NCBI GenBank assembly: GCA_937973585.1
Contig: CALJKN010000059.1
Span: 1 to 6,062, forward strand
DNA from: an uncultured Helicobacteraceae bacterium
GTDB taxonomy: Bacteria; Campylobacterota; Campylobacteria; Campylobacterales; UBA6016
Reading direction: 5' to 3'
DNA length: 6,062 nucleotides
Shown: positions 1 through 5,305 of the stretch, piece by piece
How positions within the stretch are numbered: position 1 is the stretch's first letter
Layout: each line of letters begins with the position of its first letter
Program-made: the position numbers and the translations under genes
The notes under the pieces: model-generated
Database searches by the model: none
What the model was told of the DNA's origin: nothing
The model's input: the letters and a program-made list of their open reading frames with translations, nothing else

Positions 1-101
1 TCCATCACCGATATAAAAAACGAAAGCACTACGCTAAGACAGATGGCTACCGCAGAGGTAACCAAATTGAAGATAAACTTCGATTTGATTGTTTGTAGCA
101 T
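1..101 (-). CDS. Membrane sensor N-terminus, probably a methyl-accepting chemotaxis protein (partial)
   Basis: Only the first 33 codons are present; the gene continues past the left edge. The start is an ATG at 101-99, one base after the TAA of the STAS gene (105-103), so the two are almost certainly co-transcribed and probably translationally coupled. The visible peptide starts MLQTIKSKFIFNLV and runs into an uninterrupted hydrophobic stretch (about residues 9-33) with no charged residue. This is the usual beginning of a chemoreceptor or other membrane sensor: a few basic residues, then the first transmembrane helix leading to a periplasmic domain. The MCP call rests on resemblance to Campylobacterota receptors that begin 'M..(T/S)IK(S/T)K'. 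A histidine kinase or GGDEF protein with the same topology cannot be excluded, because no ligand-binding or signalling domain is in view. The Shine-Dalgarno is weak (an AGAAAAG-like stretch inside the STAS gene), which fits coupling. Membrane sensor: fairly sure; MCP specifically: moderate. Confidence 0.68.
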   Translation of the reverse strand, partial: MLQTIKSKFIFNLVTSAVAICLSVVLSFFISVM

Positions 102-102
102 T

Positions 103-411
103 TTAGAACGCTTTTCTGGCGTTTAGAAGAGATACTAGGTTTAGCTTGTCGATTAGTTCGTACAAATCTTTATTGTAAGCGTATATTGAGATTTTAACCC
201 CGTCTTTTTGTATGATTTTTAGAACTTGGCCAATAATCGATGAAGTGATAATGTATGAATCCAATATGTGAATCTCTATGTTTGCATTTGGTTCTTTTGC
301 CGCTATATCCGATATCGCTTTTTTGAAGTTTGCACTATCTTCTATAGTTTTTATAATCCCTTTTACGTTTATTTTATAGCCGAGCGCTGTTTTTGCGGTT
401 TCGATTTGCAT
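103..411 (-). CDS. STAS-domain protein, putative anti-sigma-factor antagonist of a partner-switching module
   Basis: A 102-residue soluble protein filling one STAS domain (the SpoIIAA/RsbV size class). The diagnostic part is residues 47-67: a hydrophobic strand, then LDSYIITSSIIG leading into a helix. This aligns with the canonical 'DxSxVxxIDSSGLG' loop, in which a serine is phosphorylated by an RsbW-type kinase and dephosphorylated by a PP2C phosphatase. Here the serines are S57 and S58; the usual Asp before them is Thr56 and the usual Gly after them is Ile59, so the loop is divergent. The start ATG (411-409) has a good Shine-Dalgarno, AAAAGGA at 426-420, with an 8-nt spacer. The gene lies 68 bp downstream of the phosphatase/kinase gene in the same direction, and no convincing terminator or promoter is seen between them. 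It probably is the substrate of that protein and passes the signal to an unknown partner. Sequence divergence makes the family call likely rather than certain. Confidence 0.72.
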   Translation of the reverse strand: MQIETAKTALGYKINVKGIIKTIEDSANFKKAISDIAAKEPNANIEIHILDSYIITSSIIGQVLKIIQKDGVKISIYAYNKDLYELIDKLNLVSLLNARKAF

Positions 412-479
412 TTATATAATCCTTTTGCGTGTTTATAATTTTGTCCATTCTAAGCAAAAAAATCTTAACCGCTAATTAA

Positions 480-2495
480 CTAAAGGTTATTGATATGGAC
501 TCTTTTGAAAAAACTTACCTTATTCCCTTTTTCATTGAAATAGACCCCGTCCGTCATCCCTTTTGCCATCCACACGCCTCTTCCGGAGTATTTTTTTTCG
601 TTGTCCAGATGTATTATTTTTAACACATCGGAAAATACAAACCCCTCGCCGTCGTCCTCTATATCGATATCGATAAGATAACTATCTTTTTGACGCAATA
701 GCTTTGCGGTTATCTCTATCTCTTTTTGGGCGTGCTCCTCGCCTAGCGTCAGTAGATAATCCTCATACTCCTCATCCTCTATGAGCCTTTGTTTTTCATG
801 TGAACGGATGTTGAGTGAGCCGTGCTCAAAAGCGTTCATTGCCAGCTCCGTAAATACGAGCATAATCTCTGATGCCTCTTTTGTCTGGACACCCATCGAT
901 TCCAGAGCTTCCTCTAGTTTTGAGTTTACATCCATAATCTCGTTTATAGAGGAGTTGATTAAAAAAGTAGTTTCTAATTTTGTCTCAAAATCCGGTTTTG
1001 TCAAAAATATTACGGTTACGTCGTCGTCCGCCTCTTCGGTTTTTTTGTAAAACTTATTCAAAAACTGTTTTAGTAGTATCGATTCTTTGAAGTCTTCGCA
1101 TATACTGGCCTGATACGGAACACCGTTTGTCTGCCCCGCTTCGTTTAGGCCGTCGGAGTAAATTGCTATTTTAGAGACATTTTGCGTCGGTATCTCATCT
1201 ATGTTGTGGGAGGCCAAAAACGGCATTATCGGCGGATTATTTGATTTTATCGTTCTGACTATCCCGTTTTCCTCTATAAGCACCGGAGGCATACCGTAGT
1301 TTGCGATTCTGAGTCGCTCCATTTTGCAGTCAAAATCGACAAACGTAATACATAGCAGTTCATCATCAAGCAACTGCTTTCTGATGAAGTCACAAAAAGA
1401 CGACAGTGTCGCCTCCATGCTAAAGTCATTGTTTTTAAACGATTTTTCGATGCTGTTGTTGATAAAAGAGGTTGACTGTATACTTGTAACAGATGCGCTA
1501 AGCCCTTTGCCCATTGCATCGACTATGTAGAGCAGATACCTATCTTCCCCTATTTTGATGCTTCCTAGGGTGTCGCCGCTCAAAATATCCAGAGGTTTGT
1601 AGTAGGAGTCAAAGAGCCACCCGTCTTTGCTAAGGTGTGAGAGTTGGTCTTTGATTATCTTTTTTTGCTTTTGGAATGCGTCTTTTTGTTGAGTGTTGTG
1701 GTATTTTTCTTTGAATTTTAATAGCTCAATCTCTTGTTTTCTGGCCACTTCATAGATTGTTATGTTGCTTATCGTAACTATTTTTTTGATTTCGTTTAGC
1801 ACTTCGGCTTCGGTCAACTCCACGAGATATACGCCGTCGCTTCCCCTAATCTCGGTTTTAAAGTCCTGCTTTGAGGATAGCATCCCAAAAAACTCTTTGT
1901 CGGTAGATGGGATAACATATCCGTCATACCCTCTAAGCCTATCTATCAAAGAGAAGTTTTCGGACGGCTCAAAAGCGTTTTTAAAGGCGGCGTTTGAGTT
2001 TTCGAGGTTTAGATTGGAGTCAAATATGGCGATCATGTGTTTTTGGGCATCCAAAATTGCCTTGATGTATGCAAAACCCCTCTGGAGCCCAGATTGGAGT
2101 TTAAAGATGTTGATTTGGTTTTTAACCCTTGTTATCATCTCTATCTTGTCAAACGATTTGGACACAAAATCGGCTCCACCGACCTCAAATCCCATAACTT
2201 TTGTCTCCAGATCATCAAAAGCTGTCAAAAATATGACGGGGATATTTTTTGTCTTTGGGTCTGCTTTTAGGATTTTGCATGTCTCAAAGCCGTTTATCCC
2301 TTTTCCCATCTGGATATCCAGAAGTATTGTATCTACCTGTACGGTTTTTAGGACCTCAAGTGCCTCTTCGCCGCTTGCAGCCGAATACACCTCGTACCCC
2401 TCTTTTTTGAGAATCATCGTTAGTAGTTGTACGATTGTTTTTGTGTCGTCTACTACGAGTAGTTTGTCGGGTGCGGACTCGCTGCCTTGGTTCAT
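480..2495 (-). CDS. Response regulator with PAS-like, PP2C/SpoIIE phosphatase and RsbW-like HATPase domains
   Basis: A 671-residue cytoplasmic signalling protein. Domains in order: REC receiver at about 11-130, with acidic pair D15/D16, phospho-acceptor D60 in LLDIQM, T91 in LTA and K113 in VSKSF; a PAS-like segment at about 140-250; a charged, probably coiled-coil linker at 251-290; a PP2C/SpoIIE-type Ser phosphatase at about 291-500, with likely metal-binding aspartates in SGD (D308), DAMGKG (D326), YSDG (D448) and the DDD before VTVIFL (490-492); and a C-terminal GHKL ATPase of the HATPase_c_2/RsbW type at about 505-668, with N-box ELAMNAFEHG (E550, N554, H558), G1 box DDGEGF (614-619) and G2 motif SGRGVW (637-642). 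All catalytic signatures look intact. The same protein can thus in principle phosphorylate and dephosphorylate a STAS partner, with the receiver choosing the mode. The layout resembles HsbR of Pseudomonas and CrsR of Shewanella, which have REC, PP2C and kinase domains; the PAS-like region appears additional. The ATG at 2495 has AAAAGG at 2511-2506 (10-nt spacer). The likely partner is the STAS gene downstream; no cognate histidine kinase is in view. Confidence 0.9.
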   Translation of the reverse strand: MNQGSESAPDKLLVVDDTKTIVQLLTMILKKEGYEVYSAASGEEALEVLKTVQVDTILLDIQMGKGINGFETCKILKADPKTKNIPVIFLTAFDDLETKVMGFEVGGADFVSKSFDKIEMITRVKNQINIFKLQSGLQRGFAYIKAILDAQKHMIAIFDSNLNLENSNAAFKNAFEPSENFSLIDRLRGYDGYVIPSTDKEFFGMLSSKQDFKTEIRGSDGVYLVELTEAEVLNEIKKIVTISNITIYEVARKQEIELLKFKEKYHNTQQKDAFQKQKKIIKDQLSHLSKDGWLFDSYYKPLDILSGDTLGSIKIGEDRYLLYIVDAMGKGLSASVTSIQSTSFINNSIEKSFKNNDFSMEATLSSFCDFIRKQLLDDELLCITFVDFDCKMERLRIANYGMPPVLIEENGIVRTIKSNNPPIMPFLASHNIDEIPTQNVSKIAIYSDGLNEAGQTNGVPYQASICEDFKESILLKQFLNKFYKKTEEADDDVTVIFLTKPDFETKLETTFLINSSINEIMDVNSKLEEALESMGVQTKEASEIMLVFTELAMNAFEHGSLNIRSHEKQRLIEDEEYEDYLLTLGEEHAQKEIEITAKLLRQKDSYLIDIDIEDDGEGFVFSDVLKIIHLDNEKKYSGRGVWMAKGMTDGVYFNEKGNKVSFFKRVHINNL

Positions 2496-2537
2496 TGCTC
2501 TATCGCCTTTTGTTTATGTGTCGTGTGATTCAAATTT

Positions 2538-2546
2538 TGATACAAT
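2538..2546 (+). promoter_or_regulatory. Candidate extended -10 promoter for the argD operon
   Basis: TGATACAAT matches the extended -10 consensus TGNTATAAT with one mismatch, in the 84-bp spacer between the divergent signalling gene and argD. It would start transcription near 2552-2554, giving a leader of roughly 27 nt that keeps the argD Shine-Dalgarno (AAAAGG, 2564-2569). No good -35 box is seen, which is usual for sigma-70 promoters in Campylobacterota. An 11-bp near-palindrome, TCAAA-T-TTTGA (2530-2540), abuts it and could be an operator, but this is speculative. Confidence 0.5.
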
Positions 2547-2579
2547 TTTCCCAAAAACTGGCTAAAAGGTTTATTTCAA

Positions 2580-3761
2580 ATGGGTTACGAAGAACAAGAG
2601 GGCGAATATCTGCTCCACACATACAAACGAAACTATGTAAATTTTGTTGACGCAAACGGCTCAAGGCTATTCGATGAGAATGGTAAAGAGTATATAGATT
2701 TTATGTCCGGTATAGCGGTAAACTCCGTCGGATACAAACATCCGGCTTTAGTAAATGCCGTAAATGATGCTGTAAACGGTGTACATCATATCTCAAATCT
2801 TTTTTATATAGATTCGCAGGTTAGGGCCGCAAAAATAATAAAAGAGCTATCTAAAATGGATATTAGGGTCTTTTTTGCCAATAGCGGCGCAGAGGCAAAC
2901 GAGGGAGCCATCAAGATCGCTCGAAAATACGGCGAAACGATGTTTGAAAAGAAAAAATACAAAGTTATAACCATAAAAAACTCTTTCCACGGCAGAACCA
3001 TTACAACCCTAAAAGCGACGGCGCAAGATAGGTTCCATGATTATTACGGCCCGTATCCGGAGGGCTTTTTTTATGCAGCTACGATAGATGAAGCTATGGA
3101 GATGATGGATGACGAGACGTGCGCCGTTATGCTGGAGCCGATACAGGCTGAGGGCGGTGTGTATGCTTTTGAAAAGGACTCTTTGGTAGCTCTTAGGGCA
3201 AAAACAAAAGAGTGTGGGGCTTTACTGGTTTTTGACGAGATACAAAGCGGTGTATTTAGAAGCGGCGAGTTTTTGGCGGCACAGGTTTGCGGTATAGAAC
3301 CGGATGTCTTTACACTTGCCAAAGGGATAGCCGGAGGTGTGCCGATAGGGGCGGTGTGCACAACCCTAAAAGATATATTTTCGCCGGGTGATCACGGCTC
3401 AACTTTCGGGGGTAATCCGCTCTCTACAAAAGCGGCCATAGCCGTACTAGGGGTTTTAAAAGAGGAGTATGATTCCGGTAGACTTGCCGAAAATATAAAA
3501 CTGTTTGACTCTCTGCTCCAAAAAGCAGTCGATATAAGGGGCGATTTGTATGAAAAAACCGTCGGAACCGGATTTTTGAGAGGGCTTCGGGCAAAGAGCG
3601 ACGAGATTATGCAAAATACAATTACGGCCGCATTCAAAAACGGTGTTCTGGTGATAAAATCGGCTCAAAGCACGGTTAGGTTTTTGCCGCCGCTCACAAT
3701 TTGCAAAGATGATATAACCGAGGGGTTTGACAGATTTTTTGCGGCGATAAAAGAGATTTAA
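2580..3761 (+). CDS. argD: Acetylornithine aminotransferase (class III, PLP-dependent)
   Basis: A 393-residue cytoplasmic enzyme that transaminates N-acetylglutamate semialdehyde with glutamate to give N2-acetylornithine in arginine biosynthesis. In many bacteria the same enzyme also serves as N-succinyl-LL-diaminopimelate aminotransferase (DapC) for lysine and peptidoglycan. Visible class III motifs: NSGAEANE (101-108, phosphate-binding loop), FHGRT (136-140), EPIQAEGG (186-193), DEIQSG (219-224, with D219 pairing to the PLP ring nitrogen), the PLP-lysine K248 in LAKGIAGGVPIGA, STFGGNP (274-280) and the C-terminal substrate-binding VRFLPPL (366-372). Length and N-terminus (YEEQEGEYLLHTYKRNYVNF) fit the family. 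The ATG follows AAAAGG by 10 nt. It opens a tight plus-strand operon with the methyltransferase and thiS genes. ArgD is preferred over GabT, RocD or BioA because of its short length and the N-terminal and FHGRT contexts; the dual DapC role is inference. Confidence 0.93.
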   Translation: MGYEEQEGEYLLHTYKRNYVNFVDANGSRLFDENGKEYIDFMSGIAVNSVGYKHPALVNAVNDAVNGVHHISNLFYIDSQVRAAKIIKELSKMDIRVFFANSGAEANEGAIKIARKYGETMFEKKKYKVITIKNSFHGRTITTLKATAQDRFHDYYGPYPEGFFYAATIDEAMEMMDDETCAVMLEPIQAEGGVYAFEKDSLVALRAKTKECGALLVFDEIQSGVFRSGEFLAAQVCGIEPDVFTLAKGIAGGVPIGAVCTTLKDIFSPGDHGSTFGGNPLSTKAAIAVLGVLKEEYDSGRLAENIKLFDSLLQKAVDIRGDLYEKTVGTGFLRGLRAKSDEIMQNTITAAFKNGVLVIKSAQSTVRFLPPLTICKDDITEGFDRFFAAIKEI

Positions 3762-3764
3762 GGG
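3760..3764 (+). promoter_or_regulatory. Shine-Dalgarno deciding the TTG start of the methyltransferase gene
   Basis: AAGGG overlaps the argD stop codon (TAA at 3759-3761). It lies 6 nt before a TTG at 3771 and only 3 nt before another in-frame TTG at 3768. The spacing favours 3771. No ATG or GTG start is available before the conserved FSEYISKWLY segment. Confidence 0.55.
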
Positions 3765-3770
3765 CTGTTG

Positions 3771-4760
3771 TTGCTTTTTTCGGAATATATTTCAAAGTGG
3801 CTTTATGACGCTGACGGATACTACTCAAGAATCGGACAAATAGGCAAATCGGGTGACTTTATAACCTCGGTCTCTGTATCAAAGTTTTTTGGCGGCGCAA
3901 TCGCAAATAAATTCGTAACTTTGGTTTTAAACGGCAAATTGCCGAAAAATTCGGTAATTTGTGAGTTTGGGGCGAATTCACTTTATGCCGTAAAAGATTT
4001 TGCCTCTTTCGTGGCGGGGCTCTATCCGGAGCTTTTAACTACCATCGAGTTTTTGATCGTGGAGAAGAATCCCGAGGTTGCAAAAAAGCAAAGGGTTGAT
4101 CTGGAAGACTTTTTTGACGGTAAAGTCTGTTTTAATGTAGTCGAAGAGATAACCGGATACGAAGATAGGGTGGCGTTTGTATACGCAAACGAGATATTTG
4201 ATGCCTTTAGTTGTGAGCTACTGTATAACGGCAGGTTTGCTGTGGTTAACGGTGGCAAAATAGAGTTTTGTGAACAAATACCGACTCTTTTACAAAAAGC
4301 CTCGTCTTATGGGATACAAAAAGGGGAGGTTGCTCTAGGGTATGAGGAGTTTGCAACTACCCTATATAATGCATTTACCAAAAGTTATTTTGTGACTTTC
4401 GATTACGGACAGGATTTTGCCAGAAACGATTTTTCGGTCAGGGTTTACAGAGAGCATCAAACGTACCCTCTTTTTGAACTAACGGACTTGGCAGGTTATT
4501 TTAAAAACTCAGACATAACATACGATGTAAATTTTGCCCACCTCAAAAATTCATTTACGGAGTCCGGATTTTCGTTTGTCGATTATAAAAACCAGATGTC
4601 GGCACTGGTTGATTTCGGTATTACGGAGTTACTAGAGAGGTATATGGAAAAAGCAGGTGCGGATGCCTATAGGGCAGAGGCGGCAAAAGTGAGTCGCCTA
4701 CTATCTCCATCCGGATTTGGCGAACGTTTTAAGATGATTAGCTTTTCTAAAGGGGTTTGA
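3771..4760 (+). CDS. SAM-dependent methyltransferase of the MidA/NDUFAF7 family (COG1565, DUF185)
   Basis: About 329 residues. Family signatures, in order (numbering from the TTG at 3771): a WLYDADGYYS start (10-19); GKSGDFITSVSVSKFFG (25-41), corresponding to the family's 'GDF(V/I)T(S/A)PE(I/V)SxxFG'; the motif I region CEFGANS (64-70); the acidic end of strand 2 at VEK (97-99); NEIFDAF (140-146), matching 'NE(F/L)(F/L)DALP'; FDYGQ (210-214); and DITYDVNFAHL (248-258), matching the 'DLTAHVDFxxL' block. In mitochondria NDUFAF7 dimethylates an arginine of the complex I 49-kDa subunit; the bacterial substrate is not established. Two family positions look unusual: the glycine-rich loop, normally GxGxG, reads GANSL, and the PE of GDFxTxPE is VS. 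It starts with TTG (3771 preferred, 3768 possible), 9 bp after argD, and its TGA lies 2 bp before thiS, so it is part of the argD operon. The family call is solid; catalytic activity is uncertain. Confidence 0.85.
   Translation: MLFSEYISKWLYDADGYYSRIGQIGKSGDFITSVSVSKFFGGAIANKFVTLVLNGKLPKNSVICEFGANSLYAVKDFASFVAGLYPELLTTIEFLIVEKNPEVAKKQRVDLEDFFDGKVCFNVVEEITGYEDRVAFVYANEIFDAFSCELLYNGRFAVVNGGKIEFCEQIPTLLQKASSYGIQKGEVALGYEEFATTLYNAFTKSYFVTFDYGQDFARNDFSVRVYREHQTYPLFELTDLAGYFKNSDITYDVNFAHLKNSFTESGFSFVDYKNQMSALVDFGITELLERYMEKAGADAYRAEAAKVSRLLSPSGFGERFKMISFSKGV
4750..4755 (+). promoter_or_regulatory. Shine-Dalgarno deciding the thiS start
   Basis: AAGGGG, inside the last codons of the methyltransferase gene, lies 7 nt before the ATG at 4763. 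An in-frame TTG at 4757 is only 1 nt away from it and can be discounted as the start. Confidence 0.65.
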
Positions 4761-4762
4761 AA

Positions 4763-4963
4763 ATGGATATTATCGTGAACGGTGAAAAACTGGAGTTAGA
4801 AGAAGGGGTAACCCTTTTTGCTTTGATTGCAAAATTCGGCGGAATAGATAAGGTAATGGCTGCCGCCGTAAATATGGAGATAGTAAAAAAAGAGGATTGG
4901 GATAAAAAAGTTATACTGGGTAATGATAAAATAGAGTTGCTTCAGTTTGTCGGAGGGGGGTAA
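4763..4963 (+). CDS. thiS: Sulfur carrier protein ThiS
   Basis: A 66-residue ubiquitin-fold protein. ThiS is adenylated at its C-terminal glycine and converted to a thiocarboxylate, which supplies sulfur to thiazole synthase ThiG in thiamine biosynthesis. Evidence: it starts MDIIVNGEKLEL (the first two beta strands); the middle VMAAAVNMEIVKKEDW matches the family's 'vAVAlNgeiVpr..W'; and it ends ELLQFVGGG, with the required C-terminal Gly-Gly. MoaD is less likely given the NMEIVKKEDW block and the short length. The ATG lies 2 bp after the methyltransferase stop, so the gene is co-transcribed with argD. No thiG, thiF or thiH is in view. Its last 22 bp overlap the end of acpS on the other strand, and the terminal glycines are encoded in a run of six Gs. 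Confidence 0.87.
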   Translation: MDIIVNGEKLELEEGVTLFALIAKFGGIDKVMAAAVNMEIVKKEDWDKKVILGNDKIELLQFVGGG

Positions 4964-5301
4964 ACAAAAGCCGCCGCAACGGCATACTCACTGTCGTGCG
5001 AGATTGATACCTCAACTCTCGTAACCCCGAAAAAATCGGCTGATTTTTTACTTAGCAATGCAAACGGCCTACCGTTTTGCTCTTTTCGTATCTCAATATC
5101 CAAAAAGCTTAGCTTGGCTCCGATACCGGAGCCTAGAGCCTTTGAGACCGCCTCTTTTGCGGCCCATATTCCGGCTAAGGATGTTGTGTTTTTGAAGTTT
5201 TTTATCTCTGGTTCGGTTAGGAGTTTTTTCAAAAATCCAGTTCCGAACCTATCATATACTTTGTCGATCCGCTCTATTTTTACTAAATCAATGCCTAGCA
5301 A
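4942..5301 (-). CDS. acpS: Holo-[acyl-carrier-protein] synthase (4'-phosphopantetheinyl transferase)
   Basis: A 119-residue enzyme, normal AcpS length. It moves the 4'-phosphopantetheine group from CoA to the serine of apo-ACP, activating fatty-acid synthesis; AcpS enzymes act as trimers in the cytoplasm. Motifs: GIDLVKIERI (3-12, with Mg-binding D5), WAAKEAVSKALGSG (46-59, with catalytic/metal E50), the NGRP turn (76-79) and SISHD (99-103, with H102), followed by an AVAAAFV strand. It starts with TTG at 5301: reading upstream in frame there is a stop (TAG, 5316-5314) and no ATG or GTG, and starting later would remove the conserved GID. No clear Shine-Dalgarno is visible, and the gene lies only 4 bp after the fliL stop, so translation is probably coupled to fliL. 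The fliL-acpS order is known in Campylobacter. Its 3' end overlaps thiS by 22 bp. Confidence 0.93.
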   Translation of the reverse strand: MLGIDLVKIERIDKVYDRFGTGFLKKLLTEPEIKNFKNTTSLAGIWAAKEAVSKALGSGIGAKLSFLDIEIRKEQNGRPFALLSKKSADFFGVTRVEVSISHDSEYAVAAAFVYPPPTN

Positions 5302-5305
5302 TGTT

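Noticed and set aside
1..126. Open plus-strand frame from the left edge to a TAG at 124-126, which could be read as the C-terminus of another protein
   Set aside because: It is antisense to a clear N-terminal membrane helix with an ATG one base after the STAS stop, and it would overlap the STAS gene's 3' end. The minus-strand reading explains the sequence better.
432..437. TATAAA on the minus strand upstream of the STAS gene, considered as a -10 box
   Set aside because: Transcription would start at about 425, inside the Shine-Dalgarno (426-420), so it could not give a normal leader. Read-through from the upstream gene is more plausible.
781..1530. Several short open frames on both strands inside the signalling gene
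   Set aside because: All lie within the PP2C and HATPase coding region, have no recognisable motif and are low-complexity antisense or out-of-frame readings.
2501..2509. GGCGATAGA on the minus strand upstream of the signalling gene, resembling a sigma-28 -10 box
   Set aside because: It overlaps the Shine-Dalgarno region and lies within 10 nt of the ATG, leaving no room for a leader, and no suitable -35 element was seen.
1762..2565. Long plus-strand open frame (267 codons)
   Set aside because: It is antisense to the REC and PAS regions of the signalling protein, whose motifs are unmistakable. The predicted peptide is Ser/Phe/Ile-rich without any domain, as expected of a shadow frame.
2804..3668. 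Minus-strand open frames inside argD
   Set aside because: They are antisense to conserved class III aminotransferase motifs, with no family features of their own.
4970..4983. GCCG-CCGCAA-CGGC hairpin near the thiS/acpS convergence, considered as a terminator
   Set aside because: The stem is only 4 bp, there is no following T tract on either strand, and it lies inside acpS coding sequence.
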